NCBI GenBank assembly: GCA_964579675.1
Contig: CAZOIA010000282.1
Location: forward strand, 1-5,899
DNA length: 5,899 nucleotides
Origin: CAZOIA01 sp964579675
Lineage (GTDB): Bacteria > Planctomycetota > Phycisphaerae > UBA1845 > PWPN01
Reading direction: 5' to 3'
Below are positions 1-5,851 of this stretch, piece after piece. Below the pieces are notes generated by a model that was not told the DNA's origin, made no database searches, and saw only the letters and a program-made list of their open reading frames with translations. The position numbers were made by a program, and so were the translations under genes. Within the stretch, counting starts at the first letter, position 1. Each line of letters begins with the position of its first letter.

Positions 1-131
1 TCCACACCCAGGTTCGTGTGCCCGGTCCTCTCCAATGCCGCCACGACGGACAATTCCTCACGCTGGCAAGCCAATGCGATAATGCGACGCCCCATCTTCC
101 CGGCAGCGCCGGCAACGGCCAGTCGAACCAT
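1..131 (-). CDS. dapB: 4-hydroxy-tetrahydrodipicolinate reductase DapB, N-terminal part, cut by the window edge
   Basis: Reading the minus strand from the ATG at 131-129 gives 43 complete codons that begin MVRLAVAGAAGKMGRR and continue to AALERTGHTNLGVD. This is the start of DapB, the NAD(P)H-dependent cytoplasmic reductase of the diaminopimelate/lysine pathway. The glycine-rich Rossmann motif GxxGxxG is present at G8, G11 and G14. The 'AALER' segment that follows the first beta-alpha unit and the 'LG.D' after it match the family closely. The remaining roughly 220 residues lie outside the window. The start is fixed by an AAAGGA ribosome binding site 8 bases upstream and by agreement with the family N-terminus. 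The gene diverges from the radical SAM gene and has its own promoter-like site at 173-201. No defect is visible in the part seen. Confidence 0.93.
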   Translation of the reverse strand, partial: MVRLAVAGAAGKMGRRIIALACQREELSVVAALERTGHTNLGV

Positions 132-139
132 GGGTCCGT

Positions 140-145
140 TCCTTT
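140..145 (-). promoter_or_regulatory. Ribosome binding site of dapB
   Basis: On the minus strand the sequence AAAGGA lies 8 bases before the ATG at 131. It supports this start codon rather than an internal one. Confidence 0.7.
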
Positions 146-172
146 GTTTCAGTGAATCAGTCGAGCCGAAGA

Positions 173-201
173 ATTATCTCCTGCCCGGCGGCAAGCCTCA
201 A
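173..201 (-). promoter_or_regulatory. Sigma70-like promoter for dapB
   Basis: On the minus strand TTGAGG (201-196, four of six consensus bases) and GATAAT (178-173, five of six) are separated by exactly 17 bases. Transcription would start near 166, giving a leader of about 35 bases before the dapB start codon. The call rests on sequence match and placement only. Confidence 0.6.
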
Positions 202-216
202 GGGTAACCGGGGGAA

Positions 217-249
217 GGTGCGGCTTCGGGCTCATGCACCCCGCTTTTT
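217..249. other. Small inverted repeat followed by a T-run between divergent promoters
   Basis: GGTGC (217-221) and GCACC (236-240) form 5-base arms around a 14-base loop. Five T residues follow at 245-249. It lies between the dapB and radical SAM promoters, where it could be a weak terminator against read-through or a regulator site. No + strand gene precedes it in the window, so its role is unclear. Confidence 0.2.
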
Positions 250-268
250 CGCTGGATATCAGGCTCTG

Positions 269-297
269 TTGACTCCCTTGGATCACCGCGCTAATCT
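269..297 (+). promoter_or_regulatory. Sigma70-like promoter for the radical SAM gene
   Basis: TTGACT (269-274, five of six consensus bases) and TAATCT (292-297, which keeps the key first T, second A and last T) are 17 bases apart. The predicted start point near 304 leaves a leader of about 30 bases before the start codon at 334. Confidence 0.55.
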
Positions 298-319
298 GTA
301 GCCCGCTGCGCGGCGATCC

Positions 320-325
320 GGGAGG
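320..325 (+). promoter_or_regulatory. Ribosome binding site that decides the radical SAM start
   Basis: GGGAGG ends 8 bases before ATG 334 but only 2 bases before the in-frame GTG at 328. The spacing favours ATG 334 as the true start. Confidence 0.75.
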
Positions 326-333
326 ATGTGTGC

Positions 334-1974
334 ATGCGGGTTCTGTTCATCTACCCCAACCTCAACGCGGAAGAGGGTTTCAATCACGGCATTGCCGCTC
401 TTTCGGGGGGTCTCCAGGCCCGCGGCCACGTCACCGGGCTCATCAACATCAACGAGGCCCTTTACGACGTGCCGACCGACGAGCAGATCGTCGAACAGGT
501 CCGGGCGTGGTGCCCCGATCTCGTCGCCTTCAGCGTGATGACCCAGCAGTACAAGTACTCGCTGCGGCTGGCTCGCGCGATCAAGCGGGCGATGCCGGCC
601 CTGCCCATCGCGATCGGCGGCGTGCATACGATCATGTGCACCGAACAGGTCTTAGGCGACGGTCTCTGGGATTTCGTCGGGGTGGGCGAATGCGATGAGG
701 TGTTACCCGAGCTGATCGACAAGCTCACCGTCGGCGACGCGGACTACCGGAACGTCCGGAACTTCTGCATCCGCCGGAAGGACGGCCGTTACCAGCGGAA
801 CCCTCTCGCGGGCTACCCGGAGCTCGATGCCCTGCCGCCTAAGGACTACGAGATCTTCGATTTGAAGCACATGCTGGGCCGCAAGAACGGCTGGCAGAGT
901 ATCCTCACGTCCCGCGGCTGTCCTTACCGCTGCAGCTATTGCTTCAACCGCGAGGTGGCCGATCGGTATCTTGAAGACGGCGGGCATTCGCGCCGAAGCT
1001 ACCTGCGGCACTACCCGATCGACCGGATCATCGGCGAGGTAAAGGAACTCACCAGGCGGCATCCCGGCATCAAGACGCTAATCTTCGACGACGACCTGTT
1101 CACGCTGAACCGGCAGTACTGCATCGCCTTCGCCAAGGCGTACGCCGACGCGGGTATCAACGTGCCCTACGTATTGAACGCGCACGTGCAGGCGTTCAGT
1201 GAGCCGATCGCCCGGGCGCTCTCCGAGTCTCCATGCATGATTGTCAAGTTCGGCGTCGAGAGCGGAAGCTTCGAGCTGCGCAAGAAGGTGCTCGATCGGC
1301 ACATGAGCAACCAGGCGATCATCGACGCGTTCGATCTGTGCCACGCCTTCGGCCTGCACACCTCGGCATTTGTGATGTTCGGTATGCCTTATGAAACACG
1401 CGGGATGATGGACGAGACGATCGACCTGATCGCCCGGATCAAGCCGGGCCGCATGCGCTGGGCGATCTTCTATCCGTTCCCCGGCACCAAGAGTTACACG
1501 ATCTGCGAACTCGGAGGTCTGATCGACCACTCCAAGATGGACGCGATGGACAACTACTTCTGCGCGTCGTGCCTGAAGTTCGACGACGCGACCGATCTGT
1601 TCATCCGCAAGCTTCAGCGCACGTTCCACTGGCACGTCAACGCACGGGCGGACTTCCCGCTGTCCGGCGAGTACGGCAAGCTTCTCGATGAGGTCGATAA
1701 GATGGACCTGGCAGCCTGGCGTGAGGCCAGCGAGGAAATCCTGGCCCGCGATCGCGAAATCTCCAACGGGTATCTCGCCCGCGTGGGACCGGGGGACACC
1801 GACGAAGCCGCCCGCTGCAAGCACTATTCGATCCGTTATACGGAGGTGATGGCCGTCGATAGCGACTTCGTGCTCGCCGAGAAAGGCCGGTACAAGAACG
1901 TGGCCGCCCGGCGGTGGAAGGCCTTTCGCGAACAGATGACCCAATCGCGGACGACCGCGGCCGGGCTGAAGTAG
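334..1974 (+). CDS. B12-binding-domain radical SAM protein, substrate unknown
   Basis: The 546-residue product has the layout of cobalamin-binding radical SAM enzymes (Pfam B12-binding plus Radical_SAM). Residues 1-135 form a Rossmann-like cobalamin-binding domain, with MRVLFIYPN at the start, IGGVHT at 94-99 and GVGECDE at 116-122. The classical DxHxxG cobalamin motif is not visible, as in many members of this superfamily. The radical SAM core spans about 190-385. Its CxxxCxxC motif is CPYRCSYC (C196, C200, C203), which binds the 4Fe-4S cluster. FDDDLF at 251-256, GVESGS at 307-312 and FGMPYET at 349-355 fit later core strands. The 160-residue C-terminal region is unassigned and includes a CxxC (C410, C413). 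Family members methylate or rearrange unreactive carbons or phosphorus, but nothing here names the substrate. The gene has its own promoter, ends in TAG and converges on rtcB. An upstream GTG at 328 would add two residues and is less likely. Confidence 0.95.
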   Translation: MRVLFIYPNLNAEEGFNHGIAALSGGLQARGHVTGLININEALYDVPTDEQIVEQVRAWCPDLVAFSVMTQQYKYSLRLARAIKRAMPALPIAIGGVHTIMCTEQVLGDGLWDFVGVGECDEVLPELIDKLTVGDADYRNVRNFCIRRKDGRYQRNPLAGYPELDALPPKDYEIFDLKHMLGRKNGWQSILTSRGCPYRCSYCFNREVADRYLEDGGHSRRSYLRHYPIDRIIGEVKELTRRHPGIKTLIFDDDLFTLNRQYCIAFAKAYADAGINVPYVLNAHVQAFSEPIARALSESPCMIVKFGVESGSFELRKKVLDRHMSNQAIIDAFDLCHAFGLHTSAFVMFGMPYETRGMMDETIDLIARIKPGRMRWAIFYPFPGTKSYTICELGGLIDHSKMDAMDNYFCASCLKFDDATDLFIRKLQRTFHWHVNARADFPLSGEYGKLLDEVDKMDLAAWREASEEILARDREISNGYLARVGPGDTDEAARCKHYSIRYTEVMAVDSDFVLAEKGRYKNVAARRWKAFREQMTQSRTTAAGLK

Positions 1975-1978
1975 GGAA

Positions 1979-2056
1979 CTCAAACCGACCGGCTTCTCTT
2001 TGCTCGTCGTGCGTAACATCAAAGAGCCGCGGGCTTGAAGCCCGCGCGGCTCTTCC
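1979..2056 (+). repeat. Palindromic intergenic repeat, copy 1; possible terminator
   Basis: This copy fills most of the 112-base spacer between the convergent radical SAM and rtcB genes. Its core at 2022-2054 folds into a strong hairpin: AGAGCCGC pairs with GCGGCTCT and GGGCTT pairs with AAGCCC, with a small bulge. It aligns without gaps to copy 2 at 3605-3682. A 22-base core run is identical, and about 54 of the first 71 positions match. On the minus strand the hairpin is followed by TTTGATG, so it may help stop rtcB transcripts; on the plus strand the T-run is poor. Unlike copy 2, the outer arms pair fully here. Confidence 0.75.
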
Positions 2057-2086
2057 AAATGACGATTACCTGGGCAATGGAGTCGG

Positions 2087-3502
2087 TCAGTCTTCCGGGC
2101 GCTCGCCCGCCCGCGCCATTTTCACCAGCCGCGGCATGAACCGGGCCACCGGCCGGACCAGCGACGCCTGGGCCGCCATCACCTCGTCGATATCCTTATA
2201 CGCCCACGGTGCTTCGTCGAGACCGGCCGACAGCAGCGTCACGCCGCGCTCGGCAAGATAGTGCTTGACCTGGCCCCAGCGAATCTGCCTGAAGGCGGCC
2301 TTGCGCGACATGACCCGGCCTGCACCATGAGCGGCCGAATTCAACGAAGACGGATCACCCAGCCCCTGAACCACGTACGCCGGCGTCGCCATCGACCCGG
2401 GGATGATCCCCAACATGCCCCGCCCCGCCGGCGTGGCGCCCTTGCGATGCACGATCAGCTTACGTCCGCCATGCTCTTCGCGCCAGGCGAAATTGTGATG
2501 GTTCTCCAGTTGCAGCAGCGGTTCCTCGCCGACCGCCTTTACGATCTGCCGGTGGATGATGTGGTGGTTGGCGGAAGCGTATCGGCCCATCAGTTCCATG
2601 GCCGCCCAGTACTCCGCACCGTCCCCGTCGAGATCGAGCCACGCCAGGTGTCTCAATTCCTTCGGCATGCTGCGATGCCGGCTCATCGCCCACTTGCTGT
2701 AGTGGGTAGCGATCTTGTTGCCGGCGCCGCGACTGCCGCTGTGCGACAGGACCGCCAGGTACCGGCCCACGGGGGCCCCTTTCACCGGCTCGTTCAGGGT
2801 GATCTCGCCGAACTCGGCGAAATGGTTGCCCGAGCCCGACGTCCCGAGCTGGCGGTGGGCCAGGTCTTTCAGCCTCGCCGTCACCGGCGTGACGTGCCAG
2901 TTCTCGTCCATCACTGAATGGGCGCGACGAGGCTTCCACTCCCCGCCCACGCCGAACCGGGTCTGGTCCTCCAGAATCCTCTTGAAGCGGTCCTCTTGAT
3001 CCTGCAGCTTCTCGGCCGGCAGATCGAACACCGTCATCATCATCCGGCACGCGATGTCCACCCCGACCGCATAGGGGATAACCGTGTTGTCCGTGCCCAG
3101 CACGCCGCCGATCGGCAAGCCATAGCCGACGTGCGCGTCCGGCATCAGCGCCGCCGCTACCGAGATCGGGAGCTTGCAGGCGTTGCGCATCTGCTGGTGT
3201 GCCTGCTCGTCGATCTGTGCGCCCCAGACTTTGTATTCAAGCACTTCGTCCCGATCATAGTCGCCGGTGTAGGCGCCGGCCGGCGGTCTCGGCACCGTGC
3301 CGGATGCGATCAACGCCTGGGCGAGCTTGCCGAACAGGTCATCGTCTCTGAACCGCTCCGGATCGAGAAGCACCTGGCACAGCGTTCCTTTGACCGCAGA
3401 CTTGCGCCGGCCGGCCACGCGTGCCGTTCCCGCCGCGGCCCGGGCCAACGAAACGATCGGGCCCTTGGGATAGCCCAGATTCTCCAGTTCTCGCGCCTTC
3501 AT
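2087..3502 (-). CDS. rtcB: RtcB-family RNA-splicing ligase
   Basis: The 471-residue protein belongs to RtcB, the GTP- and Mn2+-dependent ligase that joins 2',3'-cyclic phosphate or 3'-phosphate RNA ends to 5'-OH ends in tRNA splicing or RNA repair. The metal and guanylate-site residues appear intact: D149 and C152 in VGVDIAC, N226 and H227 in GSGNHF, H254 in SHSGSRG, H336 in ENHHNFA, and the guanylylated histidine H392 in AHGAGR. MPDAHVGYGLPIGG (120-133), HRKGAT (352-357) and DEAPWAYKDID (429-439) are further signatures. Length is near the archaeal form and longer than the 408-residue E. coli protein, mostly through about 75 residues ahead of the core. No intein is present. The ATG start has only a weak AGG-type binding site. 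The gene converges on the radical SAM gene and is bracketed by two direct repeats. No archease, rtcA or rtcR is seen nearby, so the partner system is unknown. Confidence 0.96.
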   Translation of the reverse strand: MKARELENLGYPKGPIVSLARAAAGTARVAGRRKSAVKGTLCQVLLDPERFRDDDLFGKLAQALIASGTVPRPPAGAYTGDYDRDEVLEYKVWGAQIDEQAHQQMRNACKLPISVAAALMPDAHVGYGLPIGGVLGTDNTVIPYAVGVDIACRMMMTVFDLPAEKLQDQEDRFKRILEDQTRFGVGGEWKPRRAHSVMDENWHVTPVTARLKDLAHRQLGTSGSGNHFAEFGEITLNEPVKGAPVGRYLAVLSHSGSRGAGNKIATHYSKWAMSRHRSMPKELRHLAWLDLDGDGAEYWAAMELMGRYASANHHIIHRQIVKAVGEEPLLQLENHHNFAWREEHGGRKLIVHRKGATPAGRGMLGIIPGSMATPAYVVQGLGDPSSLNSAAHGAGRVMSRKAAFRQIRWGQVKHYLAERGVTLLSAGLDEAPWAYKDIDEVMAAQASLVRPVARFMPRLVKMARAGERPED

Positions 3503-3530
3503 CGTGCAAACCTGTCCGAAACGCCGAATC

Positions 3531-3543
3531 AGCCTGCAAGGCT
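3531..3543. promoter_or_regulatory. Short inverted repeat upstream of rtcB
   Basis: AGCCT-GCA-AGGCT is a perfect 5-base inverted repeat 28 bases ahead of the rtcB start codon. It could be an operator half-site pair or a leader stem. No convincing -35/-10 pair was found for rtcB in this spacer, and arms this short occur by chance in GC-rich DNA. Confidence 0.2.
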
Positions 3544-3604
3544 GTGCAAAGGCAACCGGCCGCGATGCCCCGATCGATGGATAGCGCCGTCAGCAACCCT
3601 ATTA

Positions 3605-3682
3605 CTCAAACTAACCGATTTCTCAGGTGCCAGCCAGCGCAACATCGAAGAGCCGCGGGCTTGAAGCCCACGCGGTGTTTTC
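3605..3682 (+). repeat. Palindromic intergenic repeat, copy 2 (diverged)
   Basis: This second copy of the unit at 1979-2056 has the same orientation and lies between the rtcB start and the queA stop. Both copies begin CTCAAAC and have AACATC at offset 36. The core 3648-3669 is identical to copy 1 and includes AGCCGCGGGCTTGAAGCCC. The right arm has changed (ACGCGGTG instead of GCGCGGCT), so the outer stem is shorter here. On the plus strand the hairpin runs into GTTTT, although no + strand gene leads into it. For queA, on the minus strand, it could be a weak terminator about 55-95 bases after the stop. The remaining parts of the 231-base rtcB-queA spacer show nothing else clear. Confidence 0.7.
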
Positions 3683-3733
3683 GACCCGATTGCGGTCAGC
3701 CACCCGGTAGAATACCTGCGCCGCCAATACCCG

Positions 3734-4843
3734 TTAGACGATCAGCATGGCATCGCCGTAGCTGTAGAAGCGGTAGTCGTTGCGAACGGCGTCCTCATAG
3801 GCGGCCAGGATCGTTTCGCGGCCCGCGAAGGCAAAGACCATCGCCAGGAGCGTGCTGGCCGGCAGGTGGAAGTTGGTCAGCATCGCGTCAACGATGCGGA
3901 AGCGATACGGCGGGTAGATAAACAGCCGGGTCCACCCGTTGCCGGCGGTGACGTGTCCCGTCTCGTCTGCGCACGTTTCCAGCACCCGCACGCTCGTGGT
4001 ACCTACGGCGACGATCGGCCGCCCCTGGCTGCGGGCGATGTTGATCGCCGACGCCGCCGGAGCCGGGCAGTCGTACCATTCCGCGTGCATCTCATGGTCG
4101 CTGAGTTCATCGCAACGGATCGGGGCGAAGGTGCCCACGCCAACGTGCAGCGTCACGAACACCCATCCCATGCCGGCCCGGCGAAGGTCGTCGAACACGG
4201 CGGGCGTAAAGTGCAGGCCGGCCGTCGGAGCGGCCACCGCACCGGGTTGCCGGGCGTAGATCGTCTGGTACCACGCCGCATCCCGTGCCTCCTGATCGCC
4301 CTCGGGCATCAACCCGCTCGGAGGTGAGCCCTGCTCGGGTCGTCCGGGCCGGGGACGGCCCGTCTCCGGCCCCTCGTCACGCTTGATATACGGCGGCAAC
4401 GGCGTCCGCCCGCATTCGGTGAGAATCCCGAACGCATCGCCGCCGGGAACCGGTTCGGCCCGCCAGGTGCCCGCTGCGAGTCGCTCCCGCAGCCGGACGG
4501 TTCGCATCGAGCCGTCGATGGCCAGTTCCTCGCCCACCTTCAGCCGCCCCGACCCGGTCAGCATGATCTCCCACGAGCCGCTTGCCGCTTCGCGCAGGAA
4601 CAGGCCCTCCACTCGCCCACCGGTCCGGCGGCGCATCCTTAGCCGGGCGGGCAGCACGCCGGTATCGTTCATCACCAGCAGCGATCCCGCCGGCAACAGT
4701 GCCGGCATCCTCCGGAATGACTCGTGGTGCCGCCGGCCGGTGCGGCGGTCCAGCACCAGGAGCCGGCTGGCATCCCGACGGGGCACCGGTTGCTGAGCGA
4801 TCCGCTCCGGGGGCAACTCGTATTGCAGATCAGTCGTTCGCAC
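3734..4843 (-). CDS. queA: S-adenosylmethionine:tRNA ribosyltransferase-isomerase QueA
   Basis: QueA transfers and isomerises the ribosyl part of S-adenosylmethionine onto preQ1 at the wobble base of GUN-anticodon tRNAs, giving epoxyqueuosine. The 369-residue product matches the family from end to end: RTTDLQYELPPERIA at the N-terminus, NDTGVLPARL (59-68), LPPYI (149-153), GAVAAPTAGLHFT (201-213), TLHVGVGTF (231-239), VGTTSVRVLE (280-289), VDAMLTNFHLPASTL (318-332) and the C-terminal YRFYSYGDAML (357-367). The start is GTG at 4843-4841, chosen from the family N-terminus and an AGGGA site at 4853-4849. The family usually has about 11 residues between PPYI and YQT; here there are 38, an extra Pro/Gly/Arg-rich stretch of about 24-27 residues. 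The motif usually written N(D/N)TRV has Gly at position 62 instead of Arg. The frame is otherwise uninterrupted and probably functional. No other queuosine gene lies in the window. Confidence 0.97.
   Translation of the reverse strand: MRTTDLQYELPPERIAQQPVPRRDASRLLVLDRRTGRRHHESFRRMPALLPAGSLLVMNDTGVLPARLRMRRRTGGRVEGLFLREAASGSWEIMLTGSGRLKVGEELAIDGSMRTVRLRERLAAGTWRAEPVPGGDAFGILTECGRTPLPPYIKRDEGPETGRPRPGRPEQGSPPSGLMPEGDQEARDAAWYQTIYARQPGAVAAPTAGLHFTPAVFDDLRRAGMGWVFVTLHVGVGTFAPIRCDELSDHEMHAEWYDCPAPAASAINIARSQGRPIVAVGTTSVRVLETCADETGHVTAGNGWTRLFIYPPYRFRIVDAMLTNFHLPASTLLAMVFAFAGRETILAAYEDAVRNDYRFYSYGDAMLIV
4346..4372. repeat. Near-perfect inverted repeat inside the queA insertion
   Basis: GGGCCGG (4346-4352) pairs with CCGGCCC (4366-4372), and GACG (4354-4357) pairs with CGTC (4361-4364), around a 3-base loop. 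One internal mismatch (4353/4365) interrupts 11 paired bases per arm. It lies within the stretch coding for the family-atypical residues 156-179 of QueA and would make a stable hairpin in the queA mRNA. Confidence 0.65.
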
Positions 4844-4857
4844 CGCGATCCCTGTGG

Positions 4858-4885
4858 ACTATCTCCCCGCTCCGACATTTGCCAA
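4858..4885 (-). promoter_or_regulatory. Possible queA promoter
   Basis: On the minus strand TTGGCA (4885-4880, five of six consensus bases) and GATAGT (4863-4858, four of six) are 16 bases apart. The predicted start near 4851 would leave a leader of only about 8 bases that cuts into the AGGGA ribosome binding site, which lowers confidence. Confidence 0.3.
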
Positions 4886-5198
4886 GTCAGGTCAACATTG
4901 ATGATAACCGCCCCAGCCACGGGTGGTTAGGCTTCAGGGCCGGTGCCGGCCTCGTTGCCGCGGGTCAACATCCGTTAGGCTCGGTATACTTGGCCCTGAC
5001 CACTTCTTGGGAATTCCCCTTTGCAAGCCCAATGGGGGCATAAGGTTATGGGTCGTCCCGACCTCGGGCAGCGATAGACGCACTCCCGGCACGCTTCTTG
5101 CCCCATATTTTCACGCGAGAGCGAGGAGTTGTGCATCTTTTGCACGTCTCACTGAAGGTGCTTCCGGAAGGTTAGAAGTTGCCGGGGGGTAGAGGCGC
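4886..5198. other. Long spacer between queA and the small Trp/Pro-rich ORF
   Basis: I find no convincing gene here. The spacer holds a TATACT hexamer at 4985-4990 without a good -35 partner and a GGTCG-TCC-CGACC hairpin near 5051-5063. A GGGGGCA (5034-5040) could pair with TGCCCC (5099-5104), which is followed by TATTTT. A perfect GTGCA-TCTTT-TGCAC hairpin lies at 5131-5145 and the palindrome CTTCCGGAAG at 5161-5170. These might belong to a 5' leader or small RNA on the plus strand, but no known RNA family is recognised. Confidence 0.35.
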
Positions 5199-5606
5199 AT
5201 GGTTGGTCCTGTGCGTCCGGTGGATTGGTTCGTGCCATCGGTTCCGCGCGCGGTTTACGCGTTGTGCCGGCACCTGGGATGGGTGGGCCGTGGCTGCCGG
5301 GCGATCTGGTTGCCCTGGATACGATTGCCATCCGCACCGACGCTGGGCCGCAATCTTACCGGGGCGGTCCCGGAGCCCATTACCCGGGACTGCCGCGCCC
5401 CGGCCTGTCGGGAACCCCCGTCCGTCGAGCCGTGGCAACCCTGGCCTGCCCACCCTCCGTTCGCCGACGAAGTCACCCGCTGGTGGCCGAGCGACGACTG
5501 GCCCCCCTCCGAGCCCCCCGTTGTAATCGAAGACCAGATTCCCGACGTGCCTGCCGAGATCATCGACTGGCGAGCCCGGAGCGGGTTGCTGGACTTGTGG
5601 GCGTGA
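5199..5606 (+). CDS. Hypothetical Trp/Pro-rich protein
   Basis: I do not recognise this 135-residue product. It starts MVGPVRPVDWFVPSVP and ends LLDLWA. It has 11 tryptophans and about 24 prolines, with WW at 95-96 and the Pro/Trp-dense stretch at 73-107. Four cysteines lie at 23, 33, 65 and 70. Residues 17-45 mix hydrophobic and arginine residues and might be amphipathic, but there is no clear signal peptide or membrane helix. The acidic tail from 109 onward (VVIEDQIPDVPAEIIDW) looks like ordinary protein. Supporting signs are an in-frame TAG at 5190-5192 just ahead of the ATG, AGAGG and a run of six G upstream, and mostly G or C third positions. Against it, several other frames are open here, as is common in GC-rich DNA, and no homologue is recalled. 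A reverse-strand reading over 5172-5858 looks more like a shadow. Confidence 0.45.
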   Translation: MVGPVRPVDWFVPSVPRAVYALCRHLGWVGRGCRAIWLPWIRLPSAPTLGRNLTGAVPEPITRDCRAPACREPPSVEPWQPWPAHPPFADEVTRWWPSDDWPPSEPPVVIEDQIPDVPAEIIDWRARSGLLDLWA

Positions 5607-5851
5607 GCAGCGCCGGCTTCCCTGTTCCGTAGCGGTCCACCGCCGAGTCGGCCGGGCAAGCTGATCTGTCGCCCGGGCCCATACCTCGCTTCGCGACTGT
5701 CGAATGAATTCCCTGGTCGAAGGGTGCTGTTTCGGTCGGCAGGTTTGCCGCTTCGGCGGTGGCGGCGCCGCCGGGCACCATCCGTACGCTCGTCCCCCGA
5801 CTGCCCGGGAAGGTGCCAAACCCTTTGCCACCAGACCAGGAGCTTGGGTGC
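5607..5851. other. Unassigned stretch
   Basis: No ribosome-binding-site-supported gene, strong promoter or clear terminator is seen. Minus-strand frames are open, for example the one starting at 5853, but they lack a binding site, show weaker third-position GC bias and have no family resemblance. Confidence 0.3.

Noticed and set aside
2022..2054. CRISPR repeat or transposon end
   Set aside because: Only two diverged copies about 1.6 kb apart, with no regular spacers, no transposase and no target-site duplication seen. A dispersed palindromic element is the simpler reading.
1078..2058. A 326-codon open frame on the minus strand opposite the radical SAM gene
   Set aside because: It lies antisense to a gene with full family motifs, its product has no recognisable motif, and long antisense frames are expected in GC-rich coding DNA.
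2261..3664. Plus-strand open frames of 218 and 248 codons across rtcB
   Set aside because: They are antisense to the intact rtcB frame, rich in Arg, Pro and His as typical shadow translations, and lack binding sites or family resemblance.
2087..4843. rtcB-queA RNA-processing operon
   Set aside because: Same strand, but queA lies upstream with a 231-base gap and a possible hairpin terminator between them. No evidence for co-transcription beyond orientation.
4886..5198. tmRNA, SRP RNA, cobalamin riboswitch or tRNA in the spacer
   Set aside because: The spacer was read for the tmRNA ends, the SRP core, the B12 box and tRNA arms. None was found beyond the generic short hairpins.
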